DNA of 64,000 nucleotides from Gentiana macrophylla (GCA_026214975.1 JAOBSW010001190.1:20545-84544), one strand, 5' to 3'; shown: positions 33,345 through 44,522, counted from the stretch's first letter. The notes: a model not told the origin generated them from the sequence alone. A program made the numbers and translations.

Positions 33345-33608
33345 TTAGCAACACAACCGGCACGAGTGGCTAGATCGGTCTACCATCCGAAGAGAAATAG
33401 ATGCGTTCCGCATTCTTTTATCTAAACCGAGCTTTTTGCAGACGTTCAATGGCATCACATTTATGGAGGCCCCTGAGTCGCATAAGACGTTTTGGAACAT
33501 GTGGCCTTCAATCTCACAAGAGATTGAAGGTCTCCCGGGGTCACCTCGCTTAGTAGCAACTTTTTGTGAAACCATAGAGCAATCTTCTCTTAAAACTTCT
33601 TCTGCCAT
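33345..33608 (-). pseudogene. Protease of element B
   Basis: An 87-codon frame with GDPGRPSISCEIEG, then NVLCDSGASINVMP, the aspartic protease active-site block, and LGLDKR. Element A has the variant CDLGAS at the same place. Regions on both sides (32410-33340 and 33610-33905) are gag-pol linker in broken frames. Confidence 0.82.
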
Positions 33609-33641
33609 CCCTTGAAGCTTCTTCTTGCTTCCACAAACTTC

Positions 33642-35601
33642 CTAAAGATACTTAGAGCATTTGGGCATTTCAGTCAATACCTCAGCTAGGGGTATACTCA
33701 CTTTGGTATCTCTAAGCATCCTCCTCACACCGTCATATTGTCTATCATGACTGAGGGTATTCTCTTTCTTCTTCGGTGGATAAGGAACGGCTTTATCATT
33801 GTTCATGGCTTGACTTTTTATGGCTTCGTCTTCCTTATCCTTCCATCTGACACACTTTTCCTCCCTCTTCTTTGTCAGGGGTACAGCCACCTGACTTTTC
33901 CTCATTTCTCTATCAGAGTCATTTTCATCACCGAAGAATCATCATTAAGCTCCTCCTCGCCATTGTTGCTTTCTTCGGTATTTAACTCGATTTCCCTCCC
34001 GAACTCATGGCGCGTGAGGGGGGGGCTACTGCTTCCGACATCTTTCCGGGTCCCACCTGCTTACCACTTCTTAAAGTAACCTCATTCAGCTCTTCGTTCC
34101 CATAATCCCATTGAGGTGTGATGGCAGTGCAAACATTGATATCTCGCTTTAGGATTTTTTCGGTATAACTTGGAAGTTTACCGTGGGGTCTGCTTGCTTG
34201 TTGATCGCCATCCGCCAACCTGTCTCTCTATTGTCTTGACACTAGTAGCCAGGGTCTTCACCATGTCTACTAGCTCATCAAACTTATGTTGAGGGACACA
34301 AGAGGTGGTTTGGTTATGAGGTTGGTTTTGATTCCAACCACCTTGAGGTCTCTGAGAGTTAGGATTTTGAGGTTGATTAACCACCCCGGGAGGTGGTCTT
34401 TGATAGCTTGAGCTGAAGGAAGGTTTGGAATTTGATGGGCCAGGTGGTGCATTGGCTTGATTAAGATTGGGACGTTGAAATCCGGAATAATTCTGATTCT
34501 GATTGAAGTTTCTGAAGGTTTGGTTATGATTCTCCATTAAATTCACTTCCTCATTTATCTCATTTTCCGTCTGCATTCCCAGGTAGTTCACATCTGACGG
34601 CCCTTGTTGCTGTATTTGTAAATTGGCTAGCTGCTTGCTAATTACTTCCATTTGAGCAACTAACACCTTAGTCTCAGAATTGCTCGCAGCAGATTCCTTC
34701 TTATTCCCACTAACATTGGTCTTCCTAGGACTTGACCACATGTTATTCTTGGCTATAGTTTCACTACCCTGTAGTAGGGGCATCATCACCTCCCCAGGAA
34801 AGATCCATGAGCAGGTTGAATCAAGGAAGTCTCTATTTGGTTGAGAGACACCTCTATAGAATAACTCTAGTAGCTCATGTCTCTCTTTGTATCCATGGTT
34901 GGGGCACTTCCTCATCAATGATTTAGTCTCTCCCATGCTTTCCCACACTCTCACCATCAAGTTGTTCAAATGTGGCTATCTCCTTTTCATGTCCATGATT
35001 GTCCCTGGTGAGACAAACTTGAGCGAAGGCTCTTTTGACATCATTCCAGCACGGAGAGAATGATGGGCTAAAGATTTGAACCAACGGTTTGCTTCACCCT
35101 TTAGAGCAAGCGGGAAGAGTTTTAACTTGACAATCTCGTAATCAACACCAGGATAGTGGCTCGCTTCGCAGATTTGAGCGAAGGTGGACAAGAAGTCATG
35201 AGGATCTTCATCGCAGAGTGCCATGAAAAGAACTATTCTCGGACCGGTCCTACCACTCCATTTTTAGATCGAAGTTCGCCTGCCCTATGTCCGAGAGGCG
35301 AATAGGTCTATGCCCTTCCAGAAAGTCTTGGTCAAGATAGGGAGCATAGGGGTCTTGATTTAAGCTGGTTTAATTTGGTTTTGACGGAATTGTTGAAGGC
35401 CCGATTATTTATCCTAGCTTGTTGATTCTCGTTGTTCTTTGTATTGCTGCATCTGTTGAAGGAGCGATTCATTTGGGCTTGAGGATCTGGATTTTGAACT
35501 TCGTTAGCCATAATGTCGGACCAGGAAGAGCTTTCTCTCGAGAATAGATCGCTCAGGCTCGGGATTAAAGATAAGAGGTCCTTCTTACTCCTGGTTTGCA
35601 T
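33642..35601 (-). pseudogene. Gag and gag-protease linker of element B
   Basis: Begins MQTRSKK at 35601, matching MQTRSQK in element A, which decides the start. The capsid-like part runs through HDFLSTFAQICE, KLFPLALKGEANRWF (34976-35224) and then KCPNHGYKERHELLELFYRGV (34178-34969). This is followed by a Gln/Asn/Pro-rich stretch with NQNQNYSGFQRPN repeats. Several frameshifts and stops interrupt it. The linker toward protease (33642-33905, 33982-34218) is Lys/Glu-rich. Confidence 0.82.
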
Positions 35602-35811
35602 AAACGGAAGAGCGAGAATGGAAAAAATCAACCTTAGGGTTGATGAGAACGAATGTAGAGGAAATTAGAGGGTTTAGACAGAGAGAAGAGAGAAGAAGTG
35701 ACAATTGAAGAGAGAGGAATGGCGTTCGTATGAGTGAACGCAGTTGGGAAATGCGGAAGTGGGCTGCTCGTTCGTTCGAGTTCAAGGCTGGCGTAAGACA
35801 AACAAAGGGGC

Positions 35812-35842
35812 ACACGGGCGTTCAGAGTTTGGACGCCCGTTC
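35812..35842. promoter_or_regulatory. GACG-box pair in the leader of element B
   Basis: Boxes ACACGGGCGTTC at 35812 and GGACGCCCGTTC at 35831, 19 bp apart, between the primer site and gag, the same place as the longer array of element A (51534-51733). Confidence 0.6.
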
Positions 35843-36039
35843 AGACAGTTTCTTAAATTTTTTTATTTTTTTTTTTAAATTTTTATAAAGGCTGCTAAAA
35901 TCTAAGGCAAATTTAAACTATGAAAAATAAAAATCAAATATGAAAAATATAAATAACAACAAAAGACAAACTATGATAAAATAAAATAAACGTAACCTAT
36001 AGATTAGCACCTCTAAGAGTCCGACAACCGTTACCGACT

Positions 36040-36056
36040 CCCCGGCAACGGCGCCA
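36040..36056 (-). other. Primer-binding site, tRNA-Asp, element B
   Basis: The minus strand reads TGGCGCCGTTGCCGGGG, complementary to the 3' end of plant tRNA-Asp(GUC), CCCCGGCAACGGCGCCA. It lies six bases from the 5' LTR and is the usual Athila primer site. Confidence 0.9.
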
Positions 36057-36062
36057 AAAACT

Positions 36063-37569
36063 TGTTCGGTAAAAACTAGTTTTAAATTTATAAACCGAAA
36101 CACCCCAAGTATAAGGCTTGTAGTAAAGGTGTTACCGGGTCGTCCTAAGGGAGTCGAATGTTTATCGGATTAAGGTGCAATTATTATATCGATTATGTCA
36201 CAGATTACTATCTAAAACTAAGGTATATATTACTTATAATCTAGAAACTATGACTAGAAACCGAAAATAGCAGAAAATAGCACAAAATCGACACTGGACG
36301 GACGTCCACTAATGTGGACGGGCGTCCGATGATGTTCTGGAAACAGAAAATATGCAGAAACAGCAGGTAAAAACTAGGGTTTTAAAAATAACTAAACTTA
36401 GCAACAAAAGTTGATACGAACGAATTTGGTTTATCAAATAATTAAGAGGAACGGCAAGGCAACGGGAATCCACCAATCAATCAGCTAACCCCAACTAGAT
36501 TGCGCGCTAAAGATATGATTTTTAGTAATGAGCAAATCACGAATTCGATTAAGTCTCTCTAATCAATTTCTAGGGTTTCATTTTCTTTCTCAAGCAAAAC
36601 TAAACTAGCATGCATAACATGATCATGATATTGTCTCCAATACCCTACTCAACTAATCATAAACAATCTCTTGAGTTATAACTAATTGCATCAATTGAAA
36701 AGATCAAAGCTTGAACAATATTCTCACACAAATTCAATCAAAAAGATAGTTTCATCGATCTCTCGATTCAAATAAAACATAAACAATATAGCAATATCCA
36801 ATTGATGAAAAATCATAAATTTAACTCACTAAGATATAGCTAAAAATCCTCTAGTTGGTGTAGTTGTTGATTGGTTTCCTCCATTGTCCCACCGCGAATT
36901 GCTTAGCCAGCAATCATATTGGTGATCATGATTGTTGGGATGGAAGAATTCATCTCCTTGTTTGCTCTGGAATATACGGCTACTTTGAATGTGATGTGCG
37001 TATTTTTCTGTGTAATGATGTGATGATCCCGCCTTTCGAAATGCCGCTTATATAGGGGTTGTAACCGACTTTAGACGGATCTAGAAGATAAATACATGAA
37101 AATCACGACCGACCGAATGACGTCACTCGGTCGACCGAATGCAATGGCTCGGTCGACCGAGCCTACCTATTTACGTGTTTTCACACTGTTGCTTCGTATA
37201 CCGTGTTCCCTACTTCACTCTTTCGATCTGATCTGATTTATCCTCTCTTTAATGCTCCGATTTTCTTCTTTATTTTGAAATCACTTGATTGAATGAGATT
37301 AATCTTCTCCATTAATAATATCCCCATGCATATCTTTTAATTTTCTGCAAAATTGTTGTTACACCAAGTCATCGAATAATAATACTAATAAAAATGTGTA
37401 ACAAAATAACATTTAAACTCAATATTTCCTCATAATTAAATTATAACCCCTCAATAACCATTATAGGAATTTAACGGTTAAAACACGATTTTCTCATTTA
37501 TTTCCCTTAAAAATAAGGTAAATTGTTTAGGGATTAAGCCCGAAAATATAGTAAAATATACCCTAAACA
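36063..37569 (-). repeat. 5' LTR of element B
   Basis: 1507 bp. It pairs with 26444-27960. Differences from its partner cluster where one copy has CTG or CAG, for example around 37030-37050 and 37110. The sense TATA box is at 37048-37055. Confidence 0.92.
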
Positions 37570-37574
37570 GTATT

Positions 37575-37745
37575 TTAAGTTCGATTTGAGTAATTATTTA
37601 TAAAACAAACTATTTCTTAAGTGTGTGAAAAATATAATGTTTATTGTCTGATGATCTGAACTGTAGTAGACCGTGACTGAACCGATGGTTCATAAACTCG
37701 TTATTCATGAACCGGTGGGTCACCAACCACAGCCGTCTTCTTCAG
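37575..37745. repeat. ~350-bp tandem array, right part
   Basis: Resumes the array cut by element B; the marker CCGATGGTTCATAAACTCGTTATTCATGAACC starts near 37680 and the GTGTGAAAAA block precedes it. The array ends around 37745. Confidence 0.8.
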
Positions 37746-39257
37746 CGTAGGAAGACCAACCAAGCGAAGGGTCCTATATATATATAGATGTAAACCATTA
37801 CAATATTTCAAAGTATAAGTGTTTTACAAAGGCAAATATTCGTTAGTTAATGTGACACCATGAATTGTGAAGTCATATAAAATTATAAAATGTATAATAA
37901 AAATTTCATGTTTTATTCTAATCTATCGTAGCTCGAATACGCTGAATAAAAAATAAAATAAAAACATTTTTTTACGATAAAAGGAAATGCTGTCTTTTAA
38001 TAAAAGAAAAGAGGAAAAACAAAAACAAAAACAAAACAATAAAACGTGGGACACTTTTGGCGCATATTTTTCCCACCAAAAATTTAGAACATGCGAAAAA
38101 GATAAATGAACTTTTTAAAGATGATAATAAAATGCTTAAAATAATCATAAGAATATTAAAAAATAACTACTTTAATTTGATTTGTTTTCCTTTTAAAAAG
38201 AACTCCTTACGGATAAATCTGGTTTTCAGATTATTACCATTTAAGTTTCACATTCTCCCTGTTCTCCCAAAAAAAAAAAAATTTCTACTATCGGTTTCCT
38301 TCTCAAACTCCCTTGATAACAAAGATCGTATGAGGTGAGGCTCACATCAAGGCAGAATTGCATTTTACTTCCGTAAGTTTCAGTTAAAATTGATTAATTG
38401 TATGAGTAGAAATTGAATTAGATTATTGTCAGTTTTATTTTGAATCCATGAAAAATTGAAGCTTCAATGTTTTCTTTTTCTTTTTTTTCTTTCACATCTA
38501 GTGATGCATTCTATATTTATATTCCCAATTTTTTTGAAAGGATATATTTTTTTTTAAGAATTGATAAACGAGGTAAGCTTTTACATTTTCTTCCCCACTA
38601 ATTACGGTTGACAAATTTTTTTTTTTTGTTGTATCTTCATCTCCCATGTGCAATTTCACTACTCACCACCGGATACCGGATAAAACGAGAAAAACAATGA
38701 AGAAATTCGAAGGGGTTTTTTTTGGGAGAAATTTTATGTGAGTTTAACATCTTCATTTCAGATAACATGTTGAGAAAGTGGGGAGATTGAGGGGTCTGGG
38801 GTGGGGGGACGTAGACTGTGGAGTTATTTGAGTTAATTGATTTTTTTTCTTATATATAGTTTGATTATACATGTTACAATATTAGTAAAATTGAGTAGAG
38901 GCGTATATACTTGAAGTTTTAAAGAGCAGGTTGTTGTAAAGTTTTTTCTTTTGGGATAGATTAATTATTTGCAGTAGAACTTGTGGATTTAACAGATTTT
39001 ATTTTTCATATTTAAGTAAAATAACACTGTATTAGAATCTTCGGGATAAATCGGGAAGTCTCTCTACCGAATAAAGATAATATACGTACAACCGCATTAT
39101 TTTTCCTTCCCCCAGTTGTTTTATCTTACGGCTATGCTTGCTGGGTTTTTTTGTTTTTTTTCAACAAACATGGTAAATTAATGGTTTTTTGCTTGATGTT
39201 ATGCCATTTTTTTAACTCAGTTTTGTTTGTAAATTCTGAATTTTTAGGACAACTCTT

Positions 39258-39260
<3 letters not shown>

Positions 39261-39330
<70 letters not shown>
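39261..39330. repeat. (AT)n microsatellite
   Basis: About 70 bp of pure AT dinucleotide repeat inside the CACTA interior. Confidence 0.95.
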
Positions 39331-39333
<3 letters not shown>

Positions 39334-40476
39334 AAAGACAAGTAATATATTTTATTAACTTATTTATTTATTTCCTGAAAGAAAAACCTTATTTATTAGT
39401 TGATAAACAAAATCTTTAATATAATAGGACATGTCTAAGTTTGTGTCCATAGCCATCCTTCATTTTGTATAGTTGATTGGATTCACTTATGTATTTTTTG
39501 GGTGCTTCTTATTTTTCTTCTTCTTTTAGGTGCATTTACTTTTTCCTTATTTTACTTGAGTTCGCGGATCAGTCTATCACCAACTTTTTGGCATTTCCGT
39601 CAAAGATAAATGACAAATATTATGGTGGTAATGACTTTCAAACTCATTCTTGAATTCAATAGTTGAAAATTAACACACATACTTACAATCATCCATGTGA
39701 TGACATGTGTTAATTGAGTTTGGTGGTCATTGACAAATATAGTTTGACACTTGCAGGTTTCAATATACTTTCAATTTGCTTGCACTCTGTTTCTTATATG
39801 ATTTCAACAATATTTTTGCACTTTTGCCTCTTTTATTAAACATGTCATTCTTCCTCTCTTTCAGATTATTATGGTTTCAAAGCAAACAAATACCACCTAC
39901 TTGTATGATTATGTTTTTGTTTCTAGTAAGTGGCCTTTTAATATTTTTGTATATGCTTTCATATATTTTTAGAATTGGTGTAATCGTTTGTTATTTTACG
40001 GAGAAGTATATGTTGGCAATTACCGATGAATCCTTTTTTTAGAATACATGTTTTATTAGATGTCTTTTTGTCTTATGTCAATGGGATTGTCACATTTGAA
40101 TGTATTTCAATAAGTATATGGATATTGTAAAGTTGCTTCAGCGGTGAAATGTTAAGGACGTTCAAATTGCATCAAATTGTTGTGTTGTGGAATTTTGAGT
40201 TTGGGATGCTTTAAAAGTATGTTGCAACTAAATTAATGTGCAAGGTGATTTTCATTTATGGTTCTTTTGTTATTCTTGTTTTGATGTTTGAATGTCTGGC
40301 CATATTATGTGCAATCTTTGCTCAAATGTTAAGCTCACTTTAAGTTTTTTCTAATTATTTATTAGATTACTTGTTTATTTATATTTTATAAAATAACTTT
40401 TTCTTGATACAAAAAAAACCTTGCTTATGATATTTGTTGTCATGAACAATGGTTTGTTTTCCTCTCGTGGATGCAG

Positions 40477-40521
40477 GATGAAGCAACAAAGAGGAAGAAG
40501 AAACGGAAGGATTGCAAATAA
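40477..40521 (+). other. Possible terminal exon with a basic cluster
   Basis: After a GTGGATGCAG acceptor-like site a frame reads DEATKRKKKRKDCK and stops. The basic KRKKKRK run resembles a nuclear localisation signal. It could be the last coding exon of a degraded CACTA gene, but no other exon is recognised, so this is only a suggestion. Confidence 0.2.
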
Positions 40522-40929
40522 AAGGTAAAATATACAAGCATATAATATATGTTACTATACTTATAAATAGTTATACAACTTTTCATACCATTCAATTTAC
40601 TTTTTGCAGGACATTTCATGATATGGAGATTATTGGAAATTATTGAGATTGGATGCTTGTTCTTTTTCCGGAGGAAAATAGTTGCAAATTGAACGCATTA
40701 AATAAGAGCATCTAAACATCGTTATCGTTTTTCTAGATAAGTACAACTTATTGTTGGATTGAATGTTTGGATAACAATTATTCTTTGGTGTTTAGTTATC
40801 ACTTCTTTCAACATCAACCGTAACCTTTATGTTCACTATTTTTAATAATTTCATTTCCCCTGTGTCTTTGATTACCAATATATATGAATGTCAGGTAAGA
40901 ATACTAGTACGTCATTCATATATTAAAAA

Positions 40930-41541
40930 ATTGACATAAACATGGTCATTAATTCGATTACTACAGTAAAGTGCATAAAAAACGGTTATTATTTTTCGAA
41001 AAATATACCATGTGTCACAAAATCGCCATTAAAACAGAACCAACATTTTCTATATGTGCCACACAATTGTCGTGAGATTCACCGCAATAAAAACAAGTGT
41101 CGGTAAATTATCATTTGAAAAAATACATCAAATGAACAAATGCCATTATAGTGCCACAAATATGTGTCAATCTAAATGAAAAGTGTTGGCAAATTTGCCA
41201 CAAACAACATGCGGCAATCAAAATAAGTGTCATTAAATTGCCACAAAGTTATGTCCGTCACATTAACCAAGTGCCAGAAAAACCGCCGTAAAAATAACCG
41301 ACACATTTGAAATGTGTCAGCAAAGTGCCACAAATAAAACATGTGTCACTTCTACTATGTGCCATATAATTGCCATATGACTTCCGACGGAACAACAAAT
41401 TGCTGCAAAACATTGCGACGCCTTGATATTGGCGACACTTAAATAACCACCGGTTAATGTGCCGGGATTGTGTTTTACGACACTTATTTTCGATTTCCCG
41501 GCATTTATTTTGAGCCGCAAAAGGCCTATTTTGTTGTAGTA
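40930..41541. repeat. Right subterminal and terminal repeats of the CACTA element
   Basis: Many copies of short units (GTGTCGGTAAAT, TGCCACAAA, GTGTCATT, GCCGTAAAA, GTGCCA) over 600 bp, ending in the inverted terminal repeat AAAGGCCTATTTTGTTGTAGT. Confidence 0.8.
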
Positions 41542-42241
41542 ACTTTATAAATTAGCTCCTCGTTCACTATGGCTCGTGAAAAATAGATTTCAGGTGAAAC
41601 AACTAACTTATCAAACATATGATATATAGCTTAGATGACTATAAAAATAACGAACATTGAATTGAATTGCCTACTCGGGACAAAACAAAAACAAAAATGT
41701 CGAATTTTTTTGAAAAATCTAGCTCATTTTGCATAGAAACATAACGAGTTAAGCGAATGTGTGGATACATATCAAATCATTCCCCTCCCCCACACTTAAA
41801 GATCAACATGTCCTCATGTTGTGCAGAAAGTAAATAGAGAAAGAACTTAGCTGATTTTAACAGATACTCGAATCGTCGGTCAGGCCGGAGCCTACATAGT
41901 GACACTTAGAACTCGGAACCATACAATGTAGCTCGACAAAACCGCTAGAAATATACCTGCACGACTTGACAAACACGGAAACATCTCGGGGAAAACGGGG
42001 AATTATACCAAAATGAAAAGAGATAGCAAAACCGAGTAATATCAAAAGATGAAACACGAAACACAGGCACAAGTTGAAACAAAGTAGAAATGAAAGTACT
42101 GATGCCTTATGGCTTACATGATCCATCGAAAGAATAAATAGTAGCTAAATGAGAAATTCAACGAATCACGTAATCAAAAGTAGCAAGAATATACAATCAT
42201 TGTATCTAGGACAAATCAAAATCTAAAATGGGGAAATAATA
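41542..42241 (-). mobile_element. 3' non-coding region of element A, part 1
   Basis: Continues the sequence cut at 16439. It includes a polypurine tract-like run at 41781-41797 and a stretch (41800-41960) similar to 28990-29130 of element B. The frame 41857-42126 has no motif. Confidence 0.65.
41781..41797 (-). other. Second polypurine tract-like run in A
   Basis: AAGTGTGGGGGAGGGGA on the minus strand, just after the extra ORF in sense. Without the CACTA insertion it would lie about 1 kb from the 3' LTR, as in element B. Confidence 0.6.
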
Positions 42242-43715
42242 TCAGGGCTGCCCCGGTGCCGCAGAATCACCAGCCGGAGGTGCTCCACCCGCAGGAGAGT
42301 CAGGCTGCTCCTCACCAGTAGACGACTCAGACTCGTGCAGAACATCCGCAATGGCCTGCTCGATCTCATCAGAATAGATATAATCCATGGTGCTCGGATC
42401 GAAGATTCTGTCGTCCCTCGGCTTCCGGTCCTCACTGATGCACCGTAAAATGGTCAAGATGTTGTTCTGAGAAGTCCGAATATCCTCCATCCAGTTCCTG
42501 ACACTGTCGGCCATACTCAACCTCATCCGGATTGAGGGAGATAAAGTAGGAAGGGAGGATGCTCTAGGCGGCGCTGATGAAGAACCGGGCTCCTGTGGTG
42601 CCCCGACTCGATCGTGTCGAAGACTTACCTTTCTCTCTGTATAGGCCTCGGGTTCTTCGGTTTATGATCCGCTCCATACTCAGGCACACGGCATCAAGAC
42701 ATAAAGCGTGAATCAAGTGAGGATAATCGAGGCAGCGTGTATAAATCTTACGATTGATAGCCACCTCATCGTATAATGCTTGCCCCACATTCACATTCAG
42801 GCCAAATGTCAACGCATATAGCATGCCTAGGTCACCAATATGGAAATGTGTCAAGTTGTTCTTCGGCAACAACCGACTCTGAATGAACCTACACTGGACT
42901 TTCCAGTCCTCCGTCCAGGTAGTGGTGACTAACTCTTTCCGGTCTCCACACGGTCTCAACGTCCAAGCCACATCCGGGCAAACTCTCAGCCTCAACTCCT
43001 ACAAAGGATCCTGGCCCGTACTCTGTCTATGAACAATTTCCTCCTTGTAGTCCCGACCCTCAAAAGACGCCAACTTGTACTTCTGATTAATCACCTCCGA
43101 CGTAAACGGAACTTCCCCCCCTCGAACCACAACTACTCCCGTCTCCAAGTCGGTTTCCGAGCAATTAGCATAAAATTCCCGAACTAGGGAGCCATTGACC
43201 GGGGTAGTCGGGATAGTCATCAAGGCCTCCCATTTTCGGTCCTTTAGCAATTTGACGAACCCCGGATCGACCTTAGCCTCCAATGTAGCCCGCTCAATCA
43301 ACATAGTCCTCGAGAAGTAATGTTTGGTATAGGCGTCGTGGGCCCTAGGGTTCACGAATCTACGAGGCATAGGCATAGGGGCTACGGTTTTCGCTTTCTT
43401 TCTAGGTTGTGCAGCCATAGTTTCCACCGGTTCCTCTTCCCGGGTAGCATCCCCAGCTTCCTCAACCCTAGTCGATGCTCCACTCCTCTGAACCCTAGGC
43501 ATCCTCATCAAGGGAATATCATCGTCTGTCTCAGATCCGGAGGTTGGCTCATCCCTCAAAGTTGTCCTAGTTTGGGTGGCTCTATGGGGTTGCTCTCGAA
43601 TGCTAACACCCCGGTTTGGATCAACTAAGGTGGGGTCAAACTCCTTACGTTTCTTCCCGGCCTCCCTGGCCACTTCCTTACCATGCCGCTTCACTACCGC
43701 CTTCTTATGAACCAT
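42242..43715 (-). pseudogene. Putative plant transposon protein ORF (env-position) of element A
   Basis: Starts MVHKKAVVKRHGKEVAREAGKK at 43715, a basic N-terminus, then an acidic/Ser/Thr stretch. The conserved domain is near residues 120-235: AYTKHYFSRTMLIERATLE, DRKWEALMTIPTTPVNGSLV and REFYANCSETDLETGVVVVRG. It continues in the same frame after a TAG at 42996-42998 with IQSRLLPKNNLTHFHIGDLGMLYAL and a leucine/cysteine-rich helix. A frameshift near 42545 moves the tail (MADSVRNWMEDIRTSQNN, then a Pro/Gly/Ala-rich end) to 42242-42526. This domain (PF20167-like) is common in the env position of plant Athila and SIRE elements; its function is unknown. No convincing signal peptide or membrane anchor is seen. 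It has its own TATA-like box and box array upstream. Confidence 0.8.
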
Positions 43716-44300
43716 GATTCACTCCTAGACTAAACCAAAACAATCCCAATTCAAAACAAGATACCCGTTTAACATCCAAATCGGGATTTCAAAACAACCA
43801 AACCACAAACCACAACCATCCATTATCAACAACCAACCCATTCATCATCCATCACAACACCACAACACAGTAACAGAGCAGAAAGAAACCACAAAACCAG
43901 AAAAAAAAAAACGAATTAAGGTAATATTCAAGTGAACGAGCCGACCCAAAGATCGAACTCACAAAAACGTGAATAAAATCTAGAAAAGTTGTTACTAACT
44001 TACCAAGTAAGGCGAGTAGATGCTGATCGAGATGAAAATCAGTCCAAACAACACAAATTTGGCCCCCAAAATCGGATTTTTCCCTCAAAAAGTCGGACTG
44101 AAAAGGGCGCTGATTCTCCAGAAAGATGGTGTGTTGGGGAATTTGGCTTTGAAAATCGAAGAGAAGGGATCAAGAGCGGTCTATAGCACTTTGAATCGCT
44201 CGAAATGGTTTAGAATCGAAGATTCTAGGGCAAAAGGAGGGAGGAAAGTCGGTTTTCGCGTTTGAATTGGAAAAAAGTGAGGGTTCATGGAAGGAAGGGG

Positions 44301-44309
44301 TATATATAG
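44301..44309 (-). promoter_or_regulatory. Internal TATA-like box before the extra ORF of A
   Basis: CTATATATA on the minus strand, about 590 bp upstream of the ORF start at 43715 and directly downstream of the GACG-box array at 44319-44522. The same box-then-TATA order occurs in the LTR promoters. Confidence 0.45.
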
Positions 44310-44318
44310 ACAGATGGG

Positions 44319-44522
44319 GGACGCTCGTCCAACTCAGTGGACGGGCGTCCACTGGAACATTATATGAATTGGACGGGCGTCCTGTTTTTCAGACGCTCGT
44401 CCAAACATTTGAAAACTGAACATGATTGGAGGGAAATAATCGGACGGGCGTCCAAAATGTTGGACGGGCGTCCAATAGATACATAGGGCAGACGGACGTC
44501 CAGACCTCTAGACGGGCGTCCA
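44319..44522. promoter_or_regulatory. Internal GACG-box array of element A
   Basis: Eight near-palindromic 12-mers start at 44319, 44339, 44371, 44391, 44442, 44462, 44490 and 44511 (mostly GGACGGGCGTCC or AGACGCTCGTCC). Start-to-start spacings are about 20, 32, 20, 51, 20, 28 and 21 bp. Each has 5-bp arms around a 2-bp centre. Confidence 0.75.

Larger units (their letters stand above)
26444..37569 (-). mobile_element. Athila-type Ty3/gypsy retrotransposon B, complete but degenerate
   Basis: LTRs 26444-27960 and 36063-37569 start TGTTCGGTAAA and end CCCTAAACA. A perfect 5-bp target duplication (GTATT) flanks the element. It reads on the minus strand, with a tRNA-Asp primer site at 36040-36056 and a polypurine tract at 27961-27974. 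In order it carries gag, protease, RT, RNase H and integrase remnants, a post-pol hairpin and a non-coding 3' region, but no extra downstream ORF. At 11.1 kb it is shorter than element A largely for that reason. It sits inside the ~350-bp tandem array within the CACTA element. Confidence 0.93.
37746..40929. other. CACTA interior, mostly non-coding
   Basis: AT-rich, with T-rich tracts and poly-A runs. Open frames at 38057-38338 and 39776-40042 lack motifs. A possible small exon lies at 40477-40521. If the CACTA element ever had a transposase here, it is not recognisable. Confidence 0.5.
16440..41541. mobile_element. CACTA (En/Spm-type) DNA transposon with nested insertions
   Basis: The left end is C followed by ACTACAACAAAATAGGCC; the right end at 41541 is its inverted copy with the terminal G changed to A. 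Identity of the inverted repeats continues through CTTT and then GCG with one mismatch. Each end is followed inward by many diverged copies of short GTCGGCAA/TTGCCACA-like units, the subterminal repeats typical of CACTA ends. Flanking triplets are ATT (left) and ACT (right), an imperfect 3-bp target duplication. It interrupts the 3' non-coding region of element A. I recognised no transposase; the interior is mostly other elements. Confidence 0.8.

Noticed and set aside
38057..38338. 93-codon plus-strand ORF
   Set aside because: AT-rich Lys/Asn/Ile/Phe composition typical of chance frames; no motif and no start context or neighbour to support it.
16440..41541. Perfect 3-bp target duplication for the CACTA element
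   Set aside because: Flanks are ATT and ACT, one mismatch, and the last terminal base has changed, so I report it as imperfect.
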